NCBI RefSeq assembly: GCF_003797825.1
Contig: NZ_RKME01000001.1
Span: 62,001-126,000 of the forward strand
DNA: 64,000 nt
Source: Gordonia sp. OPL2
GTDB taxonomy: Bacteria > Actinomycetota > Actinomycetes > Mycobacteriales > Mycobacteriaceae
Direction: 5' to 3'
Under the pieces are notes generated by a model. The model saw only the letters and a list, made by a program, of their open reading frames with translations. It was not told where the DNA came from and ran no database searches. The translations under genes and the position numbers were made by a program. Below are positions 7,825 through 16,578 of the stretch, piece by piece (within the stretch, counting starts at the first letter, position 1; each line of letters begins with the position of its first letter).

Positions 7825-8397
7825 ATGAGCACGGCAACTCTCACGCGCACCACCCGCTCCGTCCACGCCGGGGACGTCGATGTCGCGGAGTCGGACCAGA
7901 CCCCGACTCCGGCCCGCCGCCGGGTCGCCGGGGCGTCGAGCGGTACCCCGGTCCGTGAGCCGCGGCAAGCGGCCGCCGGTACCCGCCCTCGCCGTATGGC
8001 ACGGGTCGAACCGACACGACCGGTCGATCGTCGTCCGGCGGGCCCGGTCCCGACCTCGCGGGCCGCGGGTACCCGATGCGCTGCTCCCGCGGTGGATCAG
8101 CGGGTCTACGTACGGCGCCGGACCGCCGCGGCTGCCGTCGTCGTCGGTGCCGCACTCGCCCTGATGGTGTGGGTGATCGCGATCGTGGGCTCCAATTACG
8201 CCGCCTCGGTGGCCCCGACGCCGGTCGGCACGGAGGTCGTACACGTCCGTGCCGGCGACACGCTCAGCTCGATCGCCGACCGCGTCGCGCCCGATCTGCC
8301 GCGTCAGTCGGTGATCGATCAGATCGTCGAGCGCAACAACCTCTCGGGCGCCGGCCTGCGCGTCGGGCAGGCGCTGGTTGCGCCCGCGTACCGCTGA
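7825..8397 (+). CDS. LysM-domain membrane protein, SOS-induced ChiZ/Rv2719c type
   Basis: A 190-residue protein with an Arg/Pro/Ala-rich cytoplasmic region (1-100), one membrane helix (about 101-122) and a LysM domain at the end (about 138-187, from VVHVRAGDTLSSIADR). LysM domains bind peptidoglycan. Position between lexA and nrdR, the divergent arrangement, and three SOS boxes upstream match mycobacterial Rv2719c (ChiZ), a damage-induced protein that delays cell division; C. glutamicum DivS holds the same place. The start at ATG 7825 follows AGGAGG by five bases; an upstream frame to 7765 would run through the SOS boxes. The function is inferred from location and architecture; short LysM proteins share little sequence. 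Confidence 0.82.
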   Translation: MSTATLTRTTRSVHAGDVDVAESDQTPTPARRRVAGASSGTPVREPRQAAAGTRPRRMARVEPTRPVDRRPAGPVPTSRAAGTRCAAPAVDQRVYVRRRTAAAAVVVGAALALMVWVIAIVGSNYAASVAPTPVGTEVVHVRAGDTLSSIADRVAPDLPRQSVIDQIVERNNLSGAGLRVGQALVAPAYR

Positions 8398-8499
8398 GTC
8401 CGGGGCGGTATCCTCGTGGCACAGGGTCCGGCCGGAAACCGGCACGGCGCAACGGGCATGCGGTGCGCCGGTGTGTCCCGAGATGTGCGTGAGGATGAC

Positions 8500-8979
8500 A
8501 TGCGCTGCCCGTTTTGCAAGAACGAAGACACCAAGGTCATCGACTCGCGTGTCGCCGACGAGGGGCAGGCGATCCGACGACGCCGTTCGTGTGCGGAGTG
8601 CGGTCGCCGGTTCTCGACGGTGGAGAGCGCGGTCCTGTCCGTGGTCAAACGCAACGGCGTGACCGAGCCGTTCAGTCGCGAGAAGGTCATGCGCGGGGTT
8701 CGCCGCGCATGCCAGGGGCGTGATGTCGCGGAGGACGCCCTCGCCAAGCTGGCGCAGCAGGTCGAGGACGCGGTCCGCGCATCCGGGTCGGCCGAGATCC
8801 CCAGCAACGAGGTGGGTCTCGCCATTCTCCGGCCTCTGCGCGATCTCGACGAGGTCGCCTATCTGCGCTTCGCCTCGGTCTACCGGTCCTTCGACTCGCT
8901 GGAGGATTTCCAGCGGGAGATCGACGACCTGCAGGGCGACCTCACCCAGGAGAAGTCGGTCGACCCGGCAGGTACCTGA
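8500..8979 (+). CDS. nrdR: Transcriptional repressor NrdR
   Basis: The 159-residue protein has the standard NrdR layout: an N-terminal zinc ribbon with Cys3, Cys6, Cys31 and Cys34 (MRCPFC and CAEC) followed by an ATP-cone domain (about 49-139) that reads ATP/dATP levels. NrdR represses ribonucleotide reductase genes when dATP is high. The start at ATG 8500 is preceded by GAGGA. A -10-like TATCCT lies at 8409-8414, giving an untranslated leader of about 80 bases. Placement next to lexA and the LysM gene is the same as in mycobacteria, linking nucleotide supply with DNA repair. Its end is 13 bp from that of convergent hrpA. Confidence 0.96.
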   Translation: MRCPFCKNEDTKVIDSRVADEGQAIRRRRSCAECGRRFSTVESAVLSVVKRNGVTEPFSREKVMRGVRRACQGRDVAEDALAKLAQQVEDAVRASGSAEIPSNEVGLAILRPLRDLDEVAYLRFASVYRSFDSLEDFQREIDDLQGDLTQEKSVDPAGT

Positions 8980-8992
8980 CCGCTTCGTCGTC

Positions 8993-11900
8993 TCAGCGGA
9001 ACTCGGCGATCGCCCGCACGGCTCTCTTCTCCGAGATGGGATAGGCGGTGCCGAGTCGCTGGGCGAAGATGCCGACCCGCAGCTCCTCGATCAGCCAGTG
9101 CGCGAACTCGTCGAGCGCTGCGCGACGCGCGGCCGGAAGCTGCGCCGACCGTTGATTCCATCGGGCCACGACCCTGTCGATGGCGGCCACCCCGTCGCGA
9201 TCGCGTGATGGGGCGACAGGCAGATCGGCGAGTCGGTGTTCGGCTGCCTCGAGATATCGCGGGATGTTCGCGAGGTGGCGGTGTGGCGTCGTGGCCACGA
9301 AACCGTCGAAGACCAGTTCCGACAGTTGTTCGGCGACATCGTCGGCGGCGAGTGTTCCACTGAGACCGTCGATCTCGCGTCGTAGCGGGGCCACACGCCG
9401 CAAGACCTCGGTCGCCGAACGGAAGATCTCAGGCGCCTTCTCGGCCACGGTCGGCCGCAGGTGATCGGCCAGTTCGGCAAACTGCTCGGAAGTCCGGATC
9501 GACGTGAGATCCCTCGTGGCCGCGAGATCGCGGATCGCACGACGGGTGCAGTCACCGATCAGGTCGTCGGGCCGCAGATACGGACTCTGACTGAGCGCGA
9601 GGCGTCCCGCCGCGTCCAAGGTCCCGGTGATCTTGCGCGACAGAGCCGGTAGACGGAACTCGAGCAGCGCGACGACGGCCTCGGTGAGCCGTCGGTCCCG
9701 CTCGGCGGTGGAGGCGGCCAGCGCGGGCCGGACGCCGACGACACGGTCGCGGTCGGTGGCGACCTCGAGCGTCGGGTATCGGGTGATCGCTTGCCCGGCG
9801 ACCGTCGACGTCAGTTCGTGCGCCAGCGTGCCGATCCCGTCGGAAGTCCAGTCCGTGAACACCTGGCGGCGAACGGGAGCCTCGTCCTCGGTGTCCGCGA
9901 ACTGCTTCTTGAGTGCTGCCAGCGACTTGCCACCCGCGATCATGGTGCCGTCGCGGCCGACGACGGCGAAGTTCATGGTCAGGTGCGCGGGGATGCGTTC
10001 GAGGTCGAAATCCTTGGCGGACACCGTCATCGTCGTGATGGCCGAGAGTTCGCGGGCCAGTCCCACCATCAGCGGTTCGCCGCGCGGGGTCAGGCGGGAC
10101 AACGCGAGGTCGGCGAAACGCTGTGCGGGGGCCATCGACTTGCGCACAGACTTCGGCAACGACTTGACGAGCTCGGTCGCGAGTTCGGATCGTAGTCCGG
10201 GCACGGTCCAGTCGAACCCGGCCGTGCGCACATGGTCGAGAAGCGGTCGAGGGATGACGACGGTGACCCCGTCGTCGGGTGCGCCCGGCTCGAAGCGATA
10301 GCGCAGTTCGAGACGGGTTTCACCCTGCTGCCAGGCACCCGGGAAGTCGGTGTCGGCGACGGCGACATCGGCTGCGACGTCTTCGGGCCGCAGGTCGAGG
10401 AGGCCGGGATCGGAGCGTCGGGCAGCCTTCCACCAGGTGTTGAAGTGCCGGGTCGACACGACGTCGGCGCCCACACGGGAGTCGTAGAAGTCGAACAGCT
10501 GCTGCTCACTGATGACCACGTCCCGGCGGCGGGCACGGTGCTCGACATCGGCGGCGGCCTCGAGGAGGTCCCGATTGTGCTGGAAGAAGCCGTGATCGGT
10601 GCGCCAGTCACCCTCGACCAGGGCGTGCCTGATGAACATCTCGCGCGAGGTGACGGGGTCGATGGCGCCGAACGGAACACGTCGTCGGGCCACCAGCGGG
10701 ACCCCGTACAGGGTGACGCGTTCGTAGGCCATCGCCGCGCCTCGCTTCCCGGACCAGTGTGGCTCGCTGTAGGTGCGCCGCACCAGGTCGCCCGCCAGCT
10801 TCTCCGCCCAGAGCGGGTCGATACCGGCGACGGTGTGGGCGAACAGGCGTGAGGTCTCGATGATCTCCGCGGCCATGATGAACGACGGTGGCTTGCGGGC
10901 CAGCGAGGACCCGGGGAAGATCGCGAGCGTCGTGTTCCGGGCTCCGGTGAACTCCCGAGTGTCGCCCTGACGGACCGCGATGTTGCCCAGGAGGCCGGAG
11001 AGGATCGCGCGGTGGATCGCGTCCGCATCGCGACCGGTCTCGGGGACCTTCCACGTGAGGTCGGCGACGATGCGCGACAACTGTCGGTGCAGTTCGGTCC
11101 ACTCCCGGATCCGCAGGAAATGTAGGAACTCGCGCTCACAGAGTCTGCGGAACTGGTTGCCCGACAGCTCCCGTCGTCGTTCCTCGAGGTAGGACCACAA
11201 CTCCAGGTAGGTGAGGAACTCCGACCCGGGAACCGCGAATCGACGATGCGCGGCGTCGGCGGCCTCGCGGTTCTCGGCCGGCCGCTCGCGGACATCCGGT
11301 AGTGAGAGTGCCGCGGCGATCACGAGAATGTGGTCGAGACAACCGAATTCGTGACCTGCGATGAGCATGCGTGCGAGCCGCGGATCGACCGGGATGCGGG
11401 CCATGTCGCGGCCGACCGGCGTCAGCACCGGTTCGTGGTCGTCGCGGGTGGTCTCCCGGATGGCGCCGAGTTCGGTGAGGACGGCCATGCCGTCACGGAT
11501 GGCGCGCGCGTCCGGGGGCTGGACGAACGGGAACTCCGACACGTCGCCGAGGCGCAGGGCGGCCATCTGCAGGATCACTGCCGCCAGATTCGTGCGCAGG
11601 ATCTCCGGGTCGGTGAATGCGGGTCGGGCGTCGAAGTCGTCCTCGGCGTAGAGGCGGATGCAGATGCCCGGCGCCACGCGGCCGCATCGACCGGCCCGTT
11701 GCCGCGCACTGGCCTGCGAGACGGGTTCGATCGGAAGCCGGTTCACCTTGGATCGGGTCGAATAGCGGGAGATGCGTGCGGTTCCGGTGTCGATGACGTA
11801 GCGGATACCCGGGACCGTGAGTGACGTCTCCGCGACGTTCGTCGCCAGGACGATGCGTCGGCCCGAGGACGGCGCGAAGACGCGTTGCTGGTCGGCGATG

Positions 11901-12898
11901 GAGAGCCGCGCGAAGAGCGGCACGATCTCGGCGCCGGCCGACACGCGGTGGCCGAGGGCGTCCGCGGTCTCGCGGATGTCCCGCTCGGTCGGCAGGAACA
12001 CCAGGATGTCGCCGGTGCGGCGCGACGACCACAGGTCACCGACCGCCTGATCGATCGCCTGGGCCTGATCGAGATCGCGATGGTCGGAGTCCGGGTCGCG
12101 GGAGTCGCCGAACGGCCGATAGCGGATCTCGACCGGGTACGCCCGCCCCGACACCTCCAGGATGGGTACCTCGGTTGTCTCGTTGCCGAAATGCCGCGCG
12201 AACCGGTCCGGTTCGATCGTCGCCGAGGTGATGATGACCTTCAGGTCCGGACGTCGGGGCAACAGTCGCTTGAGATAGCCGAGGATGAAGTCGATGTTGA
12301 GGCTGCGCTCGTGCGCCTCGTCGATGATCAGCGTGTCGTAGTGGCGTAAGAGGGGGTCGGACCCGATCTCACGCAACAGGATTCCGTCGGTCATCACCTT
12401 GACCAGCGTGTCGGCGCCGGAGCGGTCGGTGAAGCGTACGGAGTAGCCGACGGCGTCACCGATCTCCGTCGAGGTCTCGTCCGCGATCCGCCGGGCGACC
12501 GAACTCGCTGCGATACGCCGCGGCTGGGTGTGGCCGATCGCGCCGCGGACACCGCGGCCGAGTTCCAGGCAGATCTTGGGGAGCTGGGTCGTCTTGCCGG
12601 ATCCGGTCTCGCCGGCGACGACGACGACCTGATGGTCGGCGATGGCCGCGGCGATCTCGGCGCGCGCCTCGGAGACCGGCAGTTCCGGTGGGAACGAGAT
12701 GACGGGCACGGCGGCCCGCCGACGATCGATCCGTCGCTGCGCCGACGCGACGTCGCCGGTCAGGCTCGTCCATGCCGCGGACTGTGGGGACCGACCCAGT
12801 TTGTCGAGCCGACGGCGCAGTCGATGGGCATCGACGATGGTGAGTTCGGAGATCTGGTCGGCGAGCTGTCGTCTGTCGTCGGTTGTCGGCGCGGGCAT
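8993..12898 (-). CDS. hrpA: ATP-dependent RNA helicase HrpA
   Basis: A 1301-residue DEAH-box helicase of the HrpA family, close to the E. coli HrpA length. Seen in order: Walker A GETGSGKT (about 96-103), TQPRRIAA, the DEAH motif in IIDEAHERS (193-196), SATIEPDRF, the helicase C domain with ATNVAETSLT and QRAGRCGR, then helicase-associated and OB-fold regions and a long DUF3418-type C-terminal part. HrpA acts in mRNA processing and, in E. coli, frees stalled ribosomes. The start was set at ATG 12898, where homology begins; the ribosome-binding site is weak. A 39-residue upstream extension to 13015 would overlap the divergent aminotransferase gene. Confidence 0.93.
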   Translation of the reverse strand: MPAPTTDDRRQLADQISELTIVDAHRLRRRLDKLGRSPQSAAWTSLTGDVASAQRRIDRRRAAVPVISFPPELPVSEARAEIAAAIADHQVVVVAGETGSGKTTQLPKICLELGRGVRGAIGHTQPRRIAASSVARRIADETSTEIGDAVGYSVRFTDRSGADTLVKVMTDGILLREIGSDPLLRHYDTLIIDEAHERSLNIDFILGYLKRLLPRRPDLKVIITSATIEPDRFARHFGNETTEVPILEVSGRAYPVEIRYRPFGDSRDPDSDHRDLDQAQAIDQAVGDLWSSRRTGDILVFLPTERDIRETADALGHRVSAGAEIVPLFARLSIADQQRVFAPSSGRRIVLATNVAETSLTVPGIRYVIDTGTARISRYSTRSKVNRLPIEPVSQASARQRAGRCGRVAPGICIRLYAEDDFDARPAFTDPEILRTNLAAVILQMAALRLGDVSEFPFVQPPDARAIRDGMAVLTELGAIRETTRDDHEPVLTPVGRDMARIPVDPRLARMLIAGHEFGCLDHILVIAAALSLPDVRERPAENREAADAAHRRFAVPGSEFLTYLELWSYLEERRRELSGNQFRRLCEREFLHFLRIREWTELHRQLSRIVADLTWKVPETGRDADAIHRAILSGLLGNIAVRQGDTREFTGARNTTLAIFPGSSLARKPPSFIMAAEIIETSRLFAHTVAGIDPLWAEKLAGDLVRRTYSEPHWSGKRGAAMAYERVTLYGVPLVARRRVPFGAIDPVTSREMFIRHALVEGDWRTDHGFFQHNRDLLEAAADVEHRARRRDVVISEQQLFDFYDSRVGADVVSTRHFNTWWKAARRSDPGLLDLRPEDVAADVAVADTDFPGAWQQGETRLELRYRFEPGAPDDGVTVVIPRPLLDHVRTAGFDWTVPGLRSELATELVKSLPKSVRKSMAPAQRFADLALSRLTPRGEPLMVGLARELSAITTMTVSAKDFDLERIPAHLTMNFAVVGRDGTMIAGGKSLAALKKQFADTEDEAPVRRQVFTDWTSDGIGTLAHELTSTVAGQAITRYPTLEVATDRDRVVGVRPALAASTAERDRRLTEAVVALLEFRLPALSRKITGTLDAAGRLALSQSPYLRPDDLIGDCTRRAIRDLAATRDLTSIRTSEQFAELADHLRPTVAEKAPEIFRSATEVLRRVAPLRREIDGLSGTLAADDVAEQLSELVFDGFVATTPHRHLANIPRYLEAAEHRLADLPVAPSRDRDGVAAIDRVVARWNQRSAQLPAARRAALDEFAHWLIEELRVGIFAQRLGTAYPISEKRAVRAIAEFR

Positions 12899-13002
12899 GA
12901 TGGTCTCAGGATATTCTCCCGCCCGCGGAGTCGTCGGGCGGCCGTCGGTGGCCGCCCGGACCTGATTCGGCTCGTCGTCCGGGCACCCTGCATGATTGGG
13001 GC

Positions 13003-14232
13003 ATGGCAGGTTCACTCTGGCACGGTTTCGCCGACATGGGCTCCGTCACCTCGAATGGTCCGTTCGTGGTGAGTCGCGGGCAGGGGACACGCATCTGGGA
13101 CGCCGAGGGACGCGAGTACCTCGACGCCACCGCGGGTCTGTGGTTCACCAACATCGGACACGGACGCACCGAGGTGGCGCAGGCGGTCGCCGATCAGCTG
13201 GGCCGGCTGGCGCACTACTCGGGATTCGGTGATCTGACCGCCGACGTCACGGTCGATCTCGCCGACCGGCTCGCCGAGATCGCCCCCGTCCCTGGCAGCA
13301 AGATCTTCTTCACCTCGGGTGGCAGCGATTCGGTGGACACCGCGGCGAAGCTGGCGCGGCGCTACTGGCACGAACAGGGCAAGCCCGAGAAGAACATCAT
13401 CGTGGGCCGCACCAAGGCGTATCACGGCATGCATGTCGCCGGTACCGCGCTGGCCGGGATTCCGGTGAACCGCGAGGGGTACGGCGAGCTGATGGCCGAC
13501 GCCGAGACCGTCGAGTGGGACAACGCCAAGAGCCTGCTCGGACTCATCGAGCGGCTCGGGGCCGACCGGGTTGCCGCCTTCTTCTGTGAGCCGATCATCG
13601 GCGCGGGTGGCGTGTACCCCCCACCCGAGGGCTATCTCACCGAGGTGCGCCAGATCTGCCGCGATCACGACGTGCTGTTCGTGGCCGACGAGGTCGTCAC
13701 CGGATTCGGCCGTATCGGCGGCGACTCGTGGTTCGCGTCGTCCCGATTCGACCTCGAACCCGACCTGATGACCACCGCCAAGGGCCTCACGTCGGGTTAC
13801 GTGCCGATGGGTGCGGTGTTCATCGCCCCGCATATCGCCGAACCGTTCTACGCGGGCGGCGTCTGGTGGCGCCACGGCTACACCTATGGCGGCCACGCCG
13901 GCGCGGCGGCAGCGGCGATGGCCAACCTCGACATCATCGAGAAGGAGGGGCTGCTCGCCGAGGCCTCGCGTCTCGAAGGCGATCTGGCGCGCGCGCTCTC
14001 GCCTCTCGCGGATCTGGAGTCGGTCGCCGAGGTCCGGACCGGCATGGGGGCGGTGTCGGCTGTGCAACTGGCGGATCCGGCACAGGCGATCCCGACGATC
14101 GGCCGACTGCGCGACCACGGGGTCAGCGGCCGGGCCGCCGGTCAGGGAGCCCTGCAGATCTCGCCGGCATTCGTCATGACCACCGACGAGGTCACCGAAC
14201 TCGCCGACCGGATGCGGGCCGCGCTCTCCTGA
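13003..14232 (+). CDS. Class III pyridoxal-phosphate aminotransferase
   Basis: The 409-residue enzyme is a fold-type I omega-aminotransferase. It shows the Asp that binds the pyridine nitrogen (Asp229 in VADEVVTGFGR) and the Schiff-base lysine (Lys260 in TTAKGLTSGYVPMG). FTSGGSDSVDTAAKLARRYW and the HGYTYGGHAGAAAAAMANLDI region are typical of beta-alanine, putrescine or taurine:pyruvate type enzymes. The amino donor cannot be told from sequence. It is divergent from hrpA, with a -10-like CATGAT (12991-12996) six bases before the ATG, so it may be leaderless. A strong hairpin follows the stop. Confidence 0.9.
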   Translation: MAGSLWHGFADMGSVTSNGPFVVSRGQGTRIWDAEGREYLDATAGLWFTNIGHGRTEVAQAVADQLGRLAHYSGFGDLTADVTVDLADRLAEIAPVPGSKIFFTSGGSDSVDTAAKLARRYWHEQGKPEKNIIVGRTKAYHGMHVAGTALAGIPVNREGYGELMADAETVEWDNAKSLLGLIERLGADRVAAFFCEPIIGAGGVYPPPEGYLTEVRQICRDHDVLFVADEVVTGFGRIGGDSWFASSRFDLEPDLMTTAKGLTSGYVPMGAVFIAPHIAEPFYAGGVWWRHGYTYGGHAGAAAAAMANLDIIEKEGLLAEASRLEGDLARALSPLADLESVAEVRTGMGAVSAVQLADPAQAIPTIGRLRDHGVSGRAAGQGALQISPAFVMTTDEVTELADRMRAALS

Positions 14233-14245
14233 GCGCGCCGGACCG

Positions 14246-14286
14246 ACGACGACGGGCCCACCGGAGTCCGGTGGGCCCGTCGTCGT
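14246..14286. terminator. Bidirectional terminator between aminotransferase gene and ahpD
   Basis: A 20-base arm at 14246-14265 (ACGACGACGGGCCCACCGGA) has its exact reverse complement at 14267-14286, giving a very stable GC-rich stem with a minimal loop between two convergent genes. A short T-containing run follows on the plus side. Confidence 0.8.
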
Positions 14287-14299
14287 TCGCGTGTTCGGG

Positions 14300-14833
14300 T
14301 CAGACGGCGGCGAGGACCTCGGTCGTCGCAATCGTCTGCGCCACGCCGGCGACGATCGAGGCGACCTTCAACGCCTCGAAGATCGCCTCACGATCGACGC
14401 CCGCCTCGCGCAGGGTGTTCTCGTGGGCGCCGACACAGTGTTCGCAGCCGTTGATGGAGGACACCGCGAACGACCAGAGTTCGAACAGTGCCTTGTCGAC
14501 ACCGGGGTTGCCGATGATGTTCATGCGTAGGCCGGGACGGAGATCGTCGTACTTTCCGCCGAGGAAGCCGCGACCACGGTAGAAGACGTTGTTCATCCCC
14601 ATGATCGAGGTCGCGCCGAGTGCCGCGTTGTAGGCCTCGGCCGACAAGGTGTCGGCAGCCTCGTCGGCGATCTCGGCCAGGACCTTGGCATTACGGGTCG
14701 CCGCTGCGGTCGACAGCAGCGTGCCCCACAGCTGCTCCTCGGTGAGGGCAGTGGTCCGGCTGATCGAGCCGAGATTCAGCTTCAGATCCTTGGCGTACTC
14801 CGGAAGTGCGTCCTTCAGGTTGTCGATGCTCAT
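14300..14833 (-). CDS. ahpD: Alkyl hydroperoxidase AhpD
   Basis: The 177-residue protein aligns with mycobacterial AhpD. The catalytic CEHC motif falls at Cys130 and Cys133, with His137 in the proton relay, the same numbering as in M. tuberculosis. AhpD is a thioredoxin-like adaptor of the carboxymuconolactone-decarboxylase fold that re-reduces AhpC and has weak peroxidase activity of its own. It lies 11 bp after ahpC in one operon, with GAGAGGAG before its ATG. All active residues are present. It should work with AhpC in removing peroxides and peroxynitrite in the cytoplasm under OxyR control. Confidence 0.96.
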   Translation of the reverse strand: MSIDNLKDALPEYAKDLKLNLGSISRTTALTEEQLWGTLLSTAAATRNAKVLAEIADEAADTLSAEAYNAALGATSIMGMNNVFYRGRGFLGGKYDDLRPGLRMNIIGNPGVDKALFELWSFAVSSINGCEHCVGAHENTLREAGVDREAIFEALKVASIVAGVAQTIATTEVLAAV

Positions 14834-14844
14834 GCGGTCTCCTC

Positions 14845-15432
14845 TCAGACGCTCGCGGTGAGCAGTTCACCGGCGTCGATGGTCGGGTCGCCCTTGCGCC
14901 AGTTGCAGGCGCACAGTTCGTCGGACTGCAGCGCGTCGAGCACGCGCAGCACCTCGTCGACGTTGCGGCCGACCGAACCGGCGGTGACCGAGACGAACTG
15001 GATCTCGTTATTGGGATCGATGATGAAGGTGGCACGATCGGCGACTCCATCGGCGTTGAGAACGCCTGCAGCGGAGGCCAGTTCGCGCTTGAGGTCGCTC
15101 AACATCGGGAACGGCAGCGTCTTGAGGTCGTCATGCTGTGCGCGCCACTGGAAGTGCACGAACTCGTTGTCCACCGAGGCGCCGAGCACCTGGGCGTCAC
15201 GGTCGGCGAACTCATCGTTCAGCTTGCCGAAAGCGGCGATCTCGGTGGGGCAGACGAAGGTGAAGTCCTTGGGCCAGAAGAAGACGATTCGCCACTTGCC
15301 CGGATGGTCCTCGCTGGTGACCGTGGTGAAGTAGTCGTCGGGCTGCTGTGCGTTCACCTTCGACAGGTCGCCACCGATGACGGCGGTGAGGTCGTAGGCG
15401 GGGAACTGATCGCCGATTGTGAGCAGAGCCAT
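14845..15432 (-). CDS. ahpC: Alkyl hydroperoxide reductase AhpC (peroxiredoxin)
   Basis: The 195-residue 2-Cys peroxiredoxin has the peroxidatic Cys61 in DFTFVCPTE and resolving cysteines Cys174 and Cys176 in ELCAC, the three-cysteine arrangement known from mycobacterial AhpC. It reduces hydrogen peroxide, organic peroxides and peroxynitrite. The ATG at 15432 has AGGAG upstream; a frame extending to 15504 has no such support. It is the first gene of ahpC-ahpD and is transcribed away from oxyR, the arrangement found in most mycobacteria and relatives. Induction by oxidised OxyR is expected from the family. Confidence 0.97.
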   Translation of the reverse strand: MALLTIGDQFPAYDLTAVIGGDLSKVNAQQPDDYFTTVTSEDHPGKWRIVFFWPKDFTFVCPTEIAAFGKLNDEFADRDAQVLGASVDNEFVHFQWRAQHDDLKTLPFPMLSDLKRELASAAGVLNADGVADRATFIIDPNNEIQFVSVTAGSVGRNVDEVLRVLDALQSDELCACNWRKGDPTIDAGELLTASV

Positions 15433-15542
15433 GCGCTGTTTCGCTCCTCGTTGTGGTGTGCGGATCGGTACGTCATGTGCGCGAAGGAATTCGTCATCAG
15501 ACATGCACCATCGTGCCGGATTCTGGGCTAGAGCGAAACGTG

Positions 15543-15567
15543 ATGATAGGCACTATATTGATAGGCA
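15543..15567. promoter_or_regulatory. oxyR leaderless promoter and candidate OxyR operator
   Basis: TATATT at 15554-15559 stands seven bases before the oxyR ATG, fitting a leaderless -10 box. GATAGGCA occurs at 15545-15552 and again at 15560-15567, a direct repeat with 15-bp spacing, and ATAG-N3-CTAT is a short palindrome at 15546-15556. On the minus strand TATCAT (15543-15548) is a possible ahpC -10. LysR-type regulators commonly bind such sites in the shared divergent region. Confidence 0.55.
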
Positions 15568-16499
15568 TGCCCAATGGAACTTATCAGCCGTCGGTGACCG
15601 GTCTCCGGGCTTTCGTCGCGATCGCGAAACGTCGCCACTTCGGTTCTGCCGCTGAAGATCTCGATGTCAGCCAACCCACGATGTCGCAGGCACTGAGTGC
15701 GCTCGAGTCGGGACTCGGGGTGCAATTGGTGGAGCGGACCACGCGGCGTGTCTTTCTGACACCGGAAGGAGAGCGGTTGCTGCCCAGGGCGATCGCGGCG
15801 GTGGACGCCGTCGACGACCTCGTGGCCGAGGCGTCGGGCCATGGGGATCCGCTGGTGGGCGGACTGAGACTGGGGCTCATTCCCACTGTGGCGCCGTACA
15901 TCCTGCCGATCGTGCTGCGCGGGATCGGTGAACGATTGCCGTCGCTCTCCCTCCAGATCGTCGAGGACCAGACCGTGCGGCTCCTTCGTCAGCTGAGAGA
16001 CGGATCACTCGATGTGGCGATCATGGCGTTGCCCACCGCCGAGCGCGGGATGATGGAGATCCCCATGTACACAGAGGACTTCGTGCTCGCGCTGCCTGCC
16101 CGGCATCCGCTGGCGGGCCGCCGCCGAGTCGATCCGGCGTCGTTGGCGGATCTGCCGCTGCTTCTCCTCGATGAAGGGCACTGCCTGCGAGATCAGGCCC
16201 TGGAGGTGTGTCGGCTGGCCGGTATCGCACCCGAACTCGGTCAGACGCGGGCGGCCTCGCTCGCCACGGCGGTGCAGTGTGTGGAAGGTGGGCTGGGCGT
16301 CACCCTGATACCGCAGACGGCGGTGGCAACCGAGACCGACGGTGGCTCCCTGGCCACCGCCACCTTCGCCCGTCCGCGACCGGGTCGACGGGTCGGGTTG
16401 GTGTTCCGCGAGTCGGCGGGCCGGGCGGATTCCTACCGGACCCTGGCCGGGGTGATCTCCGAGATCGTCGACGGGACGGGCGCGGTGCGGCGTGACTGA
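15567..16499 (+). CDS. oxyR: Hydrogen-peroxide sensor OxyR (LysR family)
   Basis: A 310-residue LysR-type regulator. The N-terminal winged helix (about 8-66) contains [20 protein letters not shown] and the start [16 protein letters not shown] resembles mycobacterial OxyR. The sensor domain carries two cysteines nine residues apart, Cys206 and Cys215, in the same arrangement as the Cys199/Cys208 redox pair of E. coli OxyR, so the redox switch appears intact. Upstream in-frame ATG codons at 15453 and 15543 were rejected on homology and because a -10 box fits the 15567 start. It is divergent from ahpC-ahpD, its expected target. Some M. tuberculosis strains carry a broken oxyR; this copy is intact. 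Confidence 0.95.
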   Translation: MPNGTYQPSVTGLRAFVAIAKRRHFGSAAEDLDVSQPTMSQALSALESGLGVQLVERTTRRVFLTPEGERLLPRAIAAVDAVDDLVAEASGHGDPLVGGLRLGLIPTVAPYILPIVLRGIGERLPSLSLQIVEDQTVRLLRQLRDGSLDVAIMALPTAERGMMEIPMYTEDFVLALPARHPLAGRRRVDPASLADLPLLLLDEGHCLRDQALEVCRLAGIAPELGQTRAASLATAVQCVEGGLGVTLIPQTAVATETDGGSLATATFARPRPGRRVGLVFRESAGRADSYRTLAGVISEIVDGTGAVRRD

Positions 16500-16578
16500 G
16501 TGACCTGGACGGAAGCGCCGAAGTTGTCGAGCTGCCACGGATCGTCTGCCGTGCCGGCGAGACCCGAACCGACATGCG

